Origin: Collinsella sp.
GTDB lineage: Bacteria; Actinomycetota; Coriobacteriia; Coriobacteriales; Coriobacteriaceae
Direction: 5' to 3'
DNA: 64,000 nucleotides
Assembly (NCBI GenBank): GCA_018376905.1
Contig: JAHAAK010000006.1
Span: 24,061-88,060 of the forward strand
The notes under the pieces are model-generated. The model was not told the origin of the DNA. It ran no database searches and was given only the letters and a program-made list of their open reading frames with translations. Positions 41,549 through 50,419 of this stretch are shown here, piece after piece. Both the position numbers and the translations under genes were made by a program. How positions within the stretch are numbered: the stretch's first letter is position 1; each line of letters begins with the position of its first letter.

Positions 41549-42604
41549 TCATCCTCCGATTTGGGACATAAATCGTTGCGTGCCCTCAATTATCGCGTGT
41601 TCCTGCGGTTTGTGGGCCACGGCATCGCGCCAAATCGAAAGTACCTGCATATCATCACCACGGCGCAGGGCATCGCGCACCGAATACTCGGCATCGCTGA
41701 ACAGGCACGGACGCACGCTGCCATCGGCCGTCAGGCGCAGACGGTTGCAATTCGCGCAAAAATGGTTGGACATGGCGCTAATGAAGCCGACCGTTCCCGC
41801 CGCGCCCGGAAAGTGCCAGTAGCGCGCAGGGCCCGCGCCGGCAGGAGCGTCGTTGATGTCGAGCGGCTCGAGCTCGCCCAATCCCGTCGCGGCGGCCCCG
41901 GCATTGATGCGCGCCCGCAGCTCGTCACTCGGCACGGTGTCGCTCGCGTCCCACAGCTCGGGGTTGAGCGCGGGCGCATGCGGATCCACGGCACAATGCG
42001 AGCTCGTGCGCTCGTCGCCAATGGGCATGTATTCGATAAAGCGCAGGTGAATGGGGCGGTCGACGGTCAGCCGTGCAAGGGCCGCCACATCCTGGTTGAG
42101 CCGGCGCACTACAACGCAGTTGACCTTAACGGGCTCAAAGCCCCAAGCCAGCGCCGCGTCGATGCCCGCCATGGTCTGTTCGAGTCGACCCAAGCGCGTG
42201 ATCTTTCCAAACAGCGTAGGGTCGAGCGTATCGAGCGAGATGTTGACGCGGTTAAGCCCGGCATCTTTGAGCTGCGGTGCCAGCTTGGGCAGCAGGGCGC
42301 CATTGGTGGTAAGCGAGATGTCCTCGATCTGCGGAATCGCGCGGATGTCGCGAATAAGCGGAATGATACGGCGGCTGACCAGCGGCTCGCCACCCGTCAG
42401 GCGCACGCGGCGAATGCCCTCCCCCGCCACCAAGCGCACAAAGCGGGCGATTTCCTCGGCGCTGAGCAGCTCGTCGTGCGCGCGGGGCGCCACGCCATCG
42501 GCCGGCATGCAGTAAATGCAGCGGAAATTGCACTTGTCGGTAACGGCAATGCGCAGGTAGTTGATATCGCGGCCAAAACCGTCATGTTGCACGTGCCCGT
42601 CCAC
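41549..42604 (-). CDS. moaA: GTP 3',8-cyclase MoaA
   Basis: A 351-aa radical SAM enzyme that starts molybdopterin synthesis from GTP. The N-terminal cluster motif is CNFRCIYC, the SAM-binding LTGGEPLVSRR follows, and the C-terminal second Fe-S cluster is in FCANCNRLRLTADGSVRPCLF. The last two residues are Gly-Gly, which are required for MoaA activity. The reaction product is used by MoaC, encoded just downstream. The start follows a weak GGGAGGGCTGC. First gene of the moaA-moaCmobB operon. Confidence 0.96.
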   Translation of the reverse strand: MDGHVQHDGFGRDINYLRIAVTDKCNFRCIYCMPADGVAPRAHDELLSAEEIARFVRLVAGEGIRRVRLTGGEPLVSRRIIPLIRDIRAIPQIEDISLTTNGALLPKLAPQLKDAGLNRVNISLDTLDPTLFGKITRLGRLEQTMAGIDAALAWGFEPVKVNCVVVRRLNQDVAALARLTVDRPIHLRFIEYMPIGDERTSSHCAVDPHAPALNPELWDASDTVPSDELRARINAGAAATGLGELEPLDINDAPAGAGPARYWHFPGAAGTVGFISAMSNHFCANCNRLRLTADGSVRPCLFSDAEYSVRDALRRGDDMQVLSIWRDAVAHKPQEHAIIEGTQRFMSQIGG

Positions 42605-42738
42605 GCAGCCCTCCCCTCACGCGGCGTTTTATTCTTCGAGAAACATAATACCCCACGAGAGAATCATGCCGACACCCGTACGACAGGACAGGTCGCTTCG
42701 AGCAAAACGGACTTTCCAAGCCCATCCTCAGCATACAA

Positions 42739-42799
42739 ACCATCACAACATTTGATGCTTTTCCCGTTTTTGGCAAAAAGCGTCGAATGTTGTGATGGT
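42739..42799. repeat. Palindromic repeat family C, copy 3
   Basis: ACCATCACAACATTTGATGC pairs with GCGTCGAATGTTGTGATGGT (one wobble position), extended inward by TTTT/AAAA. It lies between moaA and the DUF559-like gene, 39 bases from the latter's stop codon. Confidence 0.85.
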
Positions 42800-42838
42800 C
42801 TGCCTGCCACGGCACCCCGTAGAAGGACCGGGACGCCC

Positions 42839-43876
42839 CTAAAGGCCGCCGTCCCAGTGTCGAATCACGAATTCTCGCAGGTCGTTCTGCCGCTTTTGGA
42901 ACGCTTCGCTTCGGTCGCACTTAAGGCCCATAGCGAGCGCGATGGCGTTCATCGCCCGGTGCAATTGCAGCTGATGGGCAAACTGGGTCCCGGTGAGGAC
43001 GATCATCTTAAAGCCCAGCGCGCTCAGCACGGTCATACGCTCCGCGTCCGACGCACTGCGCTGTTTATCGAGATGGTCCGAGCCGTTGTATTCAATCCCC
43101 GTACCGCTCGCAGGTGCATATACATCGATCTCGAAATACCCAGCCTTAGCGAGATATTTGAACTCGTTGGGAACATCGACCCGATGGTTGAGCTCGACCC
43201 TGGTGTACCCGAGCCCGCCCTGGGAACGCTTCGCGACGACCATGATTGCGGTGGCCGTCTCCATGGGCGACCGCGCGCCATCGTGCACGCGTTTGAGCAG
43301 GGCAGCCGCACGTGTAGCCCCCTGACGAGATCGATTCTCATCGCAATAAGCGATCAGGTCGGCAACGGTATACCTCTGCCCCATCTCGATATAATCGCCT
43401 GTCGACAGATGATTCAAATGGTATCGAGCGCAGATTTCATACCCATATTCCAACTGCTCGGGCTCGCTCATCCACGAACCCGCCTGGACAAAGCACATGG
43501 CCTCATCAACCACCAGAAGGCCTTCTGCCACCTCGATAAGATGATCCGAAGGTATGGGCGCCCCAAACACATGGCGTCGGAGACCCGCCGGACGAGAACG
43601 TTCAAAATCGAAGCCAACCAGCGTATCAATACGATCGAGCTCCTCATGCGGAATGCCAAGTGAGGCCAGGTAGTCGGTAACAATCTCGACCGCCGCAGAT
43701 ATCCTCAATCCCTTGGCATCGAGCCCCAATTTGGGCAGGCCCGTGGTCGACTCCGCCTCGTCGGCAATCGAGTCCTCATCGTATAGACTGCTTGCTCGCG
43801 AAAGCGGCTCGGACGGGCGCACCACGTTGTGGTACAGCCAGGCAGTCTTATGGGACAGGACGATCGGCAGGTCCAT
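42839..43876 (-). CDS. DUF559-like putative endonuclease-fold protein
   Basis: A 345-aa protein. The C-terminal part has GIEYNGSDHLDKQRSASDAE followed by MTVLSALGFKMIVLTGTQF, close in pattern to DUF559/AbiEi-linked Vsr-like proteins (xEYDGxxH, RxxxLxxxGWxVxxxT). The N-terminal part (PIVLSHKTAWLYHNV) resembles AbiEi-type regulators. No clear catalytic set is complete, so it may be a degenerate nuclease or a regulator. Start at 43876 is the first Met past a palindromic repeat, with GGAGGG upstream; the frame continues upstream through repeat C4 and is non-coding there. Single gene; similar genes are common in Collinsella-type genomes. Confidence 0.6.
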   Translation of the reverse strand: MDLPIVLSHKTAWLYHNVVRPSEPLSRASSLYDEDSIADEAESTTGLPKLGLDAKGLRISAAVEIVTDYLASLGIPHEELDRIDTLVGFDFERSRPAGLRRHVFGAPIPSDHLIEVAEGLLVVDEAMCFVQAGSWMSEPEQLEYGYEICARYHLNHLSTGDYIEMGQRYTVADLIAYCDENRSRQGATRAAALLKRVHDGARSPMETATAIMVVAKRSQGGLGYTRVELNHRVDVPNEFKYLAKAGYFEIDVYAPASGTGIEYNGSDHLDKQRSASDAERMTVLSALGFKMIVLTGTQFAHQLQLHRAMNAIALAMGLKCDRSEAFQKRQNDLREFVIRHWDGGL

Positions 43877-43977
43877 GAGCCCTCCAATGGGTCGGATAAC
43901 CAACCTTATTCCCCTGCTCTCGGGTTCGCACACCTTCGAATGCAGGTTAGCGATTCCACCCGATCGGATGACAGAAA

Positions 43978-44041
43978 AACCGTCCCAACATTCGATGCTT
44001 TTTCTCAAAATCGAGAAAAACGTCGAATGTTGGGACGGTTT
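43978..44041. repeat. Palindromic repeat family C, copy 4 (with changed, still pairing arms)
   Basis: AACCGTCCCAACATTCGATG pairs with CGTCGAATGTTGGGACGGTT, closed by TTTTTCTC/GAGAAAAA. Compared with other copies the arms read GTCCC/GGGAC in place of ATCAC/GTGAT, so base pairing is kept. Confidence 0.88.
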
Positions 44042-44090
44042 GGGGCGAGGTGAGGGAGCGAGGAGGGCCAAAACACCGTGCTCGAACGGA

Positions 44091-45989
44091 TTAATCCAGC
44101 TCTTTCAAGCCATGCGCGAGCTGCCAGTACTCGCCGTGCTGGGCTAGGAGCTCCTCGTGGGTGCCGCGTTCGATGATGCGGCCGTGTTCGAGGACCATGA
44201 TCGCGTCGGCGTCGCGGACGGTGGACAGGCGGTGCGCGATCATAAATGTGGTGCGGCCGCGCATGATGCGGTCCATACCGCGCTCGATGAGCTTTTCGGT
44301 ACGCGTGTCAATGGAGCTCGTGGCCTCGTCCAGGATGAGCACCGGCGGATCGGCGACGGCCACGCGCGCGATGGCGAGCAGCTGACGCTGACCCTGCGAC
44401 AGGTTGGCGCCGTCGGCCGTGACCGGTGTGTCGTAGCCCCGCGGCAGGCGGCGGATAAACGAGTCGGCGCAGGCGGCCTCGGCAGCGGCGCGCACCTCCT
44501 CGTCGGTCGCGTCGAGCTTGCCAAAGCGGATGTTCTGCGCAATGGTGCCGCTAAACAGGTGCGTATCCTGCAGCACAATGCCGAGCGACCTGCGCAGGCT
44601 GGCCTTGGCAATGTGCTTGACGTCGATGCCGTCGTACGTGATCTCGCCGTCATCGACCTCGTAGAAGCGGTTGATGAGGTTGGTGATGGTCGTCTTTCCG
44701 GCGCCCGTCGAGCCCACAAAGGCGATCTTTTGCCCCGGCTTGGCAAACAGGTTGAGGTCCGTGAGCACGCGCGCACCTGGCACGTAGGAAAAATCCACGG
44801 CATGGAAGCGCACGTCGCCGGCAAGCGGGACCAAGTCGCACGTGAGCTCGGTGCCGTCGGCAGCCACCGCGCGGCCCGACTCATCAACGGCTGTCACATC
44901 ATGCAGATGCCCGTACGCGCCCACGCCCTGGCCCTCGGGAATCTTCCACGCCCACGCGGCGTCGCCCGTCTGCACCAGCTCCACGCAGCCCTCGTCCACC
45001 TCGGGTTTAAGGTCCATAGCCGCAAACAGGCGCTCGGCACCGGCCAACGCATTGAGCAAGAAGTTGCCCAGCTGCGTAAACTGGTTGATGGGCATGGCCG
45101 CCTGGCGAACGAAGACCAGGTAGCTTGCAAGCGCGCCCACGTCGGCCAGGCCCTTGATGCAGAGCATGCCGCCCGCCACGGCGACGATGGCATAGTTGAC
45201 GTAGCCAATCACGACGGTCATGGGCACCATGGAGTTGGCATAGCTCACGGCGGCGGTGCCGGTGCGGCGAAGCTCGTCGTTGCGGCAGGCAAAGCCGGCG
45301 ACATTCGCCGCCTCGCGGTTAAAGACCTTGATGACCTTTTGGCCCGAGACCATCTCTTCGATATATCCGTCCAGGTCGCCAAGCGATGCCTGCTGGGCGG
45401 CAAAGAAGCGCTTAGAGCGCGCGCCCGAATAGCGCGCATACAGCACAATGGCCGCATCGCACACGAGTGTGATAATCGTGAGCTGCCAGTTAAGGATGAT
45501 GAGCATAGCCGTGGTGCCCACAACCTGAATGGCGGCCTGAATCACGTTGGCAAAGCTGTTGTTGAGCGCCTCGGAGACGGTGTCGACGTCGTTGGTGAAA
45601 AAACTCATGATGTCGCCCGAGCGCGCGCTGTCAAAATAACTGAGCGGCAGCGTCTGGATGTGCGCGAACAGGTCGCGGCGAATATCGGACACCACGTGTT
45701 GGGCCGCGCGCACCATAATCTGCGAGTAGCCCAGGGCCGAGAGCACGCCCGCAGCGTAGATGATCGCCGTCAGGATGACCTGCTTGGCAAGCAGTTCCTC
45801 CCCGCCCGTGGCCAAACCGTTAACGATGGGGCGCACCATGTAGGTGCCGGCGAGGCTCGCGATGGCGGCGACGGAGGCGAGCACGCCCACCGCGAGCAAC
45901 GAGAACTTGGCATGCCCCATGTAGGAGAGCAAGCGACGCACAGTGCGCTTGAGGTCGGCCGGGCGTGCTTGGGCTGCGGTCTTAGGCAT
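44091..45989 (-). CDS. Heterodimeric ABC exporter, consensus-site half
   Basis: A 632-aa ABC exporter-type protein (BmrCD/LmrCD/TM287-288 type) with six membrane helices and a C-terminal ATPase. Walker A is FVGSTGAGKTTI, the signature NLSQGQRQLLAIARVA and Walker B PVLILDEATSSID with the catalytic Glu. Residues about 345-400, between the membrane and ATPase parts, are an extended insert (VELVQTGDAAWAWKIPEGQG). The start at 45989 is chosen because it overlaps the partner stop codon by eight bases; the frame stays open for 670 more bases in a shadow of that gene. Likely a multidrug or lipid exporter subunit. Confidence 0.9.
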   Translation of the reverse strand: MPKTAAQARPADLKRTVRRLLSYMGHAKFSLLAVGVLASVAAIASLAGTYMVRPIVNGLATGGEELLAKQVILTAIIYAAGVLSALGYSQIMVRAAQHVVSDIRRDLFAHIQTLPLSYFDSARSGDIMSFFTNDVDTVSEALNNSFANVIQAAIQVVGTTAMLIILNWQLTIITLVCDAAIVLYARYSGARSKRFFAAQQASLGDLDGYIEEMVSGQKVIKVFNREAANVAGFACRNDELRRTGTAAVSYANSMVPMTVVIGYVNYAIVAVAGGMLCIKGLADVGALASYLVFVRQAAMPINQFTQLGNFLLNALAGAERLFAAMDLKPEVDEGCVELVQTGDAAWAWKIPEGQGVGAYGHLHDVTAVDESGRAVAADGTELTCDLVPLAGDVRFHAVDFSYVPGARVLTDLNLFAKPGQKIAFVGSTGAGKTTITNLINRFYEVDDGEITYDGIDVKHIAKASLRRSLGIVLQDTHLFSGTIAQNIRFGKLDATDEEVRAAAEAACADSFIRRLPRGYDTPVTADGANLSQGQRQLLAIARVAVADPPVLILDEATSSIDTRTEKLIERGMDRIMRGRTTFMIAHRLSTVRDADAIMVLEHGRIIERGTHEELLAQHGEYWQLAHGLKELD

Positions 45990-47811
45990 GGCGCTCACCC
46001 CCTTCCAAGGGTGATCCGCATGCGACGGAGGAAAACGGATCATTCGCGCAGCCACCGTCGTTGCCATCGCCGGCGTCCGCGTTCCCCGCAAACTCCATCT
46101 GCGAGGCGTAAATCTCCTGGTATATGTTGTCGCCCGCCAGCAGTTCCTCGTGCGTGCCCACGCCGTGGACACGACCGTCGTCCAGCACCACAATACGATC
46201 GGCATCCATGACACTCGCGATGCGCTGGGCGATGATGAGCACGGTCGCATCGGGAATCCGAGCGATGTGCTCGCGAATCTTTGCGTCGGTCGCCATATCG
46301 ACCGCGCTGGTGGAGTCATCAAAAATGAGCACGCGCGGATGCTTGAGCAGCGTACGCGCGATGCACAGGCGTTGCTTCTGGCCACCCGAGACACCGGCGC
46401 CGCCTTGGCCCAACTCGCCGTCCAGCCCGCCGATGCGATCGAGGAACTCGTCCACGCACGCCGCGCGGCAAGCCGCGAGGAGCTCATCGTCCGACGCCTG
46501 CGGATTGCCCCACTGCAGATTCTCGCGCACGGTGCCCGTAAACAGCACGTTCTTTTGCAGCACAATGCCCACGGCGTCGCGTAGGGTCGCGAGGTCATAG
46601 TCACGCACGTCACGTCCGCCCACAAGCACGGCGCCCTCGGTAGCGTCGTACAGGCGCGCAATCAGCTGCACAAGCGAGCTCTTGCCCGATCCCGTACCGC
46701 CGAGGATGCCCACCGTCGAGCCGCTCTCGATGCGAAGGTCGATATGCTCGAGCACATCCTCGGCTGCATCCGCGCGGTATTTAAAGGAAACGTCGCGAAA
46801 CTCGATACTGCCGTCCGCTGGTGCCGCAATCGCGAGGTCTCCCGCGGGGTTGGCGATAAAGGGTTCCTCATCGAGCACCTCGGCGATACGGCCCACACTC
46901 GTAAGAGCGCGCGTGAGCAGCAAAAACACGTTGGAAATCATCATGAGCGAATTCATGATCAGCAGCACGTAGCTCATAAAGCCCGTGAGCGAGCCCACGC
47001 CCAGCTTGCCGGCGAGAATCATGCGGCCGCCAATCCACAGGATAGAGAGCGCAGCCACGTACATCGACAGCTGAAACACCGGCAGGTTGAGCACGGCGCT
47101 GCCAAAGGTCTTTGTCGCAGTGCGCGCGAGCTCGGTATTGACTGCGTCGAACTTGGCCTCCTCGTGCTCGGTACGAACGTAGGCCTTGACGGCACGCACG
47201 GCGGTGAGGTCTTCCTGTACCACGCCGTTGAGGTGGTCCATCGAGGTCTGGAGTTGGCGGTAGAGCGGACTGACGCGATAGGTGATGACGCCCAGTACGA
47301 TTGCCAGCACGGGCAAGATGATCGCAAAGACGTTGGCGAGCGGGCGCGACAGCATCAGCGCGTAGATAAGGCCGACGATAAGCGTCACCGGGCCGCGCAC
47401 CATAGGGCGAAAGCCGTTGCCCACAGCATTTTGGATAACGGTGATGTCCGTGGTCATGCGGGTGACGAGCGAGCTGGCGTCGTAGTTGTCCAGGTTACCA
47501 AAAGCGAGCGTCTGAATCTTTTTGTACTCAGCCTCGCGCAGGTTAGCGCCTAGGCCCGAGGCAACGCGGGCGGACGTGTGTGCATAACCCAAGCCCAGTA
47601 CCAGCGAAAGCGCAGCGCACACCAACATGTACGACCCCTGCAGCAGCATGTAGTTGATATCACCCGCAGGCACGCCCACATCGATGATGTTGGCCATGAT
47701 GACCGGGATAAACAGCTCGAGCACCGTCTCGACCGACACAAAGAACACGCCGAGGATGGCATCGCGACGGTATGCCCCTAGATAGGAAAACAGTATTTTG
47801 AGATTGCGCAC
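45982..47811 (-). CDS. Heterodimeric ABC exporter, degenerate-site half
   Basis: A 609-aa ABC exporter-type protein, first of the pair. Walker A is ILGGTGSGKSSL and the signature GVSGGQKQRLCIAR is intact, but Walker B ends LIFDDSTSAVD, with Asp where the catalytic Glu should be, and the switch His is replaced by Gln (LIIAQRIAS). This is the known pattern of one degenerate ATP site in heterodimeric exporters. GTG start with a weak GGGGG upstream. It is divergent from the MATE gene across a 258-base gap. Confidence 0.9.
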   Translation of the reverse strand: MRNLKILFSYLGAYRRDAILGVFFVSVETVLELFIPVIMANIIDVGVPAGDINYMLLQGSYMLVCAALSLVLGLGYAHTSARVASGLGANLREAEYKKIQTLAFGNLDNYDASSLVTRMTTDITVIQNAVGNGFRPMVRGPVTLIVGLIYALMLSRPLANVFAIILPVLAIVLGVITYRVSPLYRQLQTSMDHLNGVVQEDLTAVRAVKAYVRTEHEEAKFDAVNTELARTATKTFGSAVLNLPVFQLSMYVAALSILWIGGRMILAGKLGVGSLTGFMSYVLLIMNSLMMISNVFLLLTRALTSVGRIAEVLDEEPFIANPAGDLAIAAPADGSIEFRDVSFKYRADAAEDVLEHIDLRIESGSTVGILGGTGSGKSSLVQLIARLYDATEGAVLVGGRDVRDYDLATLRDAVGIVLQKNVLFTGTVRENLQWGNPQASDDELLAACRAACVDEFLDRIGGLDGELGQGGAGVSGGQKQRLCIARTLLKHPRVLIFDDSTSAVDMATDAKIREHIARIPDATVLIIAQRIASVMDADRIVVLDDGRVHGVGTHEELLAGDNIYQEIYASQMEFAGNADAGDGNDGGCANDPFSSVACGSPLEGGERHA

Positions 47812-47998
47812 GCAGGTTCAACCCCCATCAAACGTTGTTCGCAAACGCACGTATTATTGCGCGCCGAATAATGATGTCAAGTATTCCGAAATCGTTTTCT
47901 GCAAGGTTAGCGCCGGCGGCGAGTTCTCGTGATGTGTGTCCATATTCACTCGGAATAATGGTGCGCGAGACTTTTTCGCTCCGGCGTCATCACAAACC

Positions 47999-48034
47999 TT
48001 GACTCTACAATCGTTATAGGGTTTTCACTACACT
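47999..48034 (+). promoter_or_regulatory. MerR-type promoter of the MATE-merR operon
   Basis: TTGACT (47999-48004) overlaps a dyad CTCTACAA-TCG-TTATAGGG (48003-48021), with 6 of 8 positions symmetric. The next -10-like sequence (TTCACT at 48024 or TACACT at 48029) leaves a spacer of 19 bp or more, as in promoters bent into shape by MerR regulators. Confidence 0.5.
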
Positions 48035-48069
48035 GGTACGTAAACAAACCCAGCCAGAAAGCCCCGCCC

Positions 48070-49416
48070 ATGGAACACGATCTCACACGCGGCAATGTCC
48101 TTAAGACCATCGCGGTCTTTGCCCTGCCCTATATGCTCTCGTACTTTTTGCAGATGCTCTACGGCATGGCTGACCTGTACATGATGGGGCAGTTTAGCGG
48201 CGCCGCCGGCATCACCGCCGTGGGCAATGGCGCGCAGACGCTCTATATCATTACCGTGACGCTTGTGGGCCTGGCCATGGGAACGACGGTTATCGTCGGC
48301 CACGCCGTGGGCTCGCGCCGCTTCGATCGCGCCGAGACTGCCATCGGCAACACCATCACGCTCTTTATGGGTGTCTCGGTGGTGCTGGCCGCTGTCCTGC
48401 TCGCGCTGTGCCCGCAAATCGTGGCACTCATTGGCACGCCGGCCGAGGCGGTCGAAGGAACCGCCGCCTACCTGCGCATCTGCTTTATGGGCATTCCCTT
48501 TATCGCCGCATACAACATCCTCTCGGCCATCTTTCGCGGCCTGGGCGATTCGCGCTCGCCTATGTACGTGATCGGCGTGGCATGCATCATTAACATCGCG
48601 CTCGATTTTCTGTTTATCGGCCACATGGGGCTCGGCCCCGTGGGCGCGGCGCTCGGCACGGTGACCGCCCAGACGGCCAGCGTTGCCCTCGCGCTCGTCT
48701 GGCTCAAGAGCCGCCGTACGAACATCCACGTTAAGCGCAGCGACCTGCGTCCCCAGCCCGAGGTGCTCGGCAGCATTCTTAAGATCGGCGTGCCCGTGGC
48801 CGTGCAGGACGGCTGCATCCAGGTGGCGTTTATGTTTATCACCGTCATCGCCAACCACCGAGGGCTCGTCGACGCCGCTGCCGTGGGCCTAGTCGAGAAG
48901 ATGATCAGCTTTTTGTTCATTGTGCCGAGTTCCATGGGCGCTACCGTCAGTGCGCTCACGGCGCAAAACGCCGGCGCGGGCAAGGGCGACCGTGCACGTC
49001 AGGTGCTCAAAGACGCCATGACGATCTCGGTGGTGTACGGTTGCCTGATCACGGTGCTGATGTGGCTGGTGGCGCCGGCGTTTATTGGCTTTTTTGCCAA
49101 GGACTCCGCGGTGGTCGCGGCCGGTACCGGCTATATGCGCAGCTATATTTTTGACGCAATCTTTGCCGGCATCCACATTTGCTTTAGCGGCTTTTTCGCC
49201 GCGTATGGCAAGAGCTACATCGGCTTTGCGCACAACGTGCTGGCCGTGGCGCTCATTCGCGTGCCGGGCGCGTGGCTGCTGTCGAACGCCTATTCTGACA
49301 CGCTGTTTCCCATGGGCATCGCTTCGCCGTGCGGGTCAATTCTGTCGGCAGTCATTTGCGTGATGGCATTTACCGTACTCAACCGCCGCGGAGCTTTTGA
49401 CAAGCTAGTGGCGTAG
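48070..49416 (+). CDS. MATE-family efflux pump
   Basis: A 448-aa multidrug/toxin extruder with about 12 membrane helices in two halves. The N-terminal half begins ALPYMLSYFLQMLYGMADLY, typical of the DinF/NorM-like MatE domain; the second half repeats the pattern with VAVQDGCIQVAFMFITVIAN. It exports cationic compounds using Na+ or H+. RBS is weak (AGAAAG). A MerR regulator follows 55 bases later in the same operon, so drug-induced expression is likely. Confidence 0.92.
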   Translation: MEHDLTRGNVLKTIAVFALPYMLSYFLQMLYGMADLYMMGQFSGAAGITAVGNGAQTLYIITVTLVGLAMGTTVIVGHAVGSRRFDRAETAIGNTITLFMGVSVVLAAVLLALCPQIVALIGTPAEAVEGTAAYLRICFMGIPFIAAYNILSAIFRGLGDSRSPMYVIGVACIINIALDFLFIGHMGLGPVGAALGTVTAQTASVALALVWLKSRRTNIHVKRSDLRPQPEVLGSILKIGVPVAVQDGCIQVAFMFITVIANHRGLVDAAAVGLVEKMISFLFIVPSSMGATVSALTAQNAGAGKGDRARQVLKDAMTISVVYGCLITVLMWLVAPAFIGFFAKDSAVVAAGTGYMRSYIFDAIFAGIHICFSGFFAAYGKSYIGFAHNVLAVALIRVPGAWLLSNAYSDTLFPMGIASPCGSILSAVICVMAFTVLNRRGAFDKLVA

Positions 49417-49471
49417 CGAGGCGACACAGGCTGGCACCTCTCCCCTGCTTTTTACCGGAAGGAACGGTCCT

Positions 49472-50311
49472 GTGACCGACATGCCAACTGAACATACCGA
49501 GGGTCTGCTCCGCATTGGCGAGGTGGCGCGCTTGTTTAACCTAAGCGTGGGCACGTTGCGCCATTACGAGCAGATGGGCTTGCTGGACCCGGCACACATC
49601 GATCCGGCGAGTGGGTACCGCTACTACGGATCGCGGCAGCTCTCCACTCTCAACACCATCAGCCACCTGCGTGTTCTCGACTTGCCGCTCGCGCTAATCC
49701 GTGAGTTTGTGACCACGCGCGACGTGAACCTTATGCAGCGGCAGCTGGCTCAGCAGCAGGAGCTCATCGAGCGCAAGCGCCGCGAGCTGGAGCGCGTGTC
49801 GCGCAAGATCGACAACCGGCTTGCCCTGCTTCACAATGCCCTGAACACCGAGCTCGATACCATTTGCGCAATCGATGCGCCCGAGCTTCGCTGCGCCGTA
49901 TTGCGCGAACGCGTCAAGCCTACCGACGCCTATGCGCTGGAGTGGCAGATTCGTCAGCTGCAGAAGGGCCAGCACGAGACCTTTGTCTTTCTGGGCAACT
50001 TGGGCGTTGGGATTAGCGCCGAGCGCCTCGCCGCCGGCGACTTTGATGGCTACGACGAGGTCTTTTTGCTGCTCGATGACACCGATGATTACGTGGGCGA
50101 CCTCGAGACGCGACCCGCCGCGCGCTGCCTGACCATTAGCTTTCGCGGCACGCACGGGCAAGCAACCCCACACTATGAGCAGCTGCTCAGCTATATGCGC
50201 GAGCGCAACCTGACACCCGCCGGTCCCTCGCGCGAGATCGCCCTGATCGACGACATCATCAGCGACGACCCGGGGGCGTATGTGACGAGGATCGCGATAC
50301 CGGTCCGCTAA
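49472..50311 (+). CDS. MerR-family regulator with GyrI-like effector domain
   Basis: A 279-aa activator. Residues about 12-80 form the MerR winged helix (LLRIGEVARLFNLSVGTLRH, YEQMGLLDPAHIDPASGYRYYG), residues 85-125 the dimer coiled coil, and the rest an effector domain of the BmrR/GyrI kind that usually binds cationic drugs. GTG start with GGAAGGA seven bases upstream; an ATG three codons on is possible. It is in an operon with the MATE pump and is likely to control it through the dyad at 48003-48021. Confidence 0.9.
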   Translation: MTDMPTEHTEGLLRIGEVARLFNLSVGTLRHYEQMGLLDPAHIDPASGYRYYGSRQLSTLNTISHLRVLDLPLALIREFVTTRDVNLMQRQLAQQQELIERKRRELERVSRKIDNRLALLHNALNTELDTICAIDAPELRCAVLRERVKPTDAYALEWQIRQLQKGQHETFVFLGNLGVGISAERLAAGDFDGYDEVFLLLDDTDDYVGDLETRPAARCLTISFRGTHGQATPHYEQLLSYMRERNLTPAGPSREIALIDDIISDDPGAYVTRIAIPVR

Positions 50312-50419
50312 TCACTACCATTTATCGAGCAATTCCATCCATTTACCTTAATCCGAATTAGATTGTATTATGTAGCAAATAAAATGACAGCATATTGCCC
50401 CCCATAGGCAGGAGACATT

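Noticed and set aside
41561..43663. 700-codon plus-strand frame opposite moaA and the DUF559-like gene
   Set aside because: It crosses two real genes and palindrome C3, and its composition (Arg/His/Gln-rich) is typical of an antisense shadow.
43877..44071. N-terminal extension of the DUF559-like protein
   Set aside because: It translates palindrome C4, and similar peptides appear wherever family C occurs.
44157..46211. 684-codon plus-strand frame opposite the ABC exporter genes
   Set aside because: It is a shadow of GC-rich genes on the minus strand and lacks any family signature or RBS.
45990..46661. Upstream extension of the second ABC exporter gene
   Set aside because: The extra codons are an out-of-frame reading of the partner gene's ATPase domain; the ATG at 45989 overlaps the partner stop and begins a normal membrane domain.
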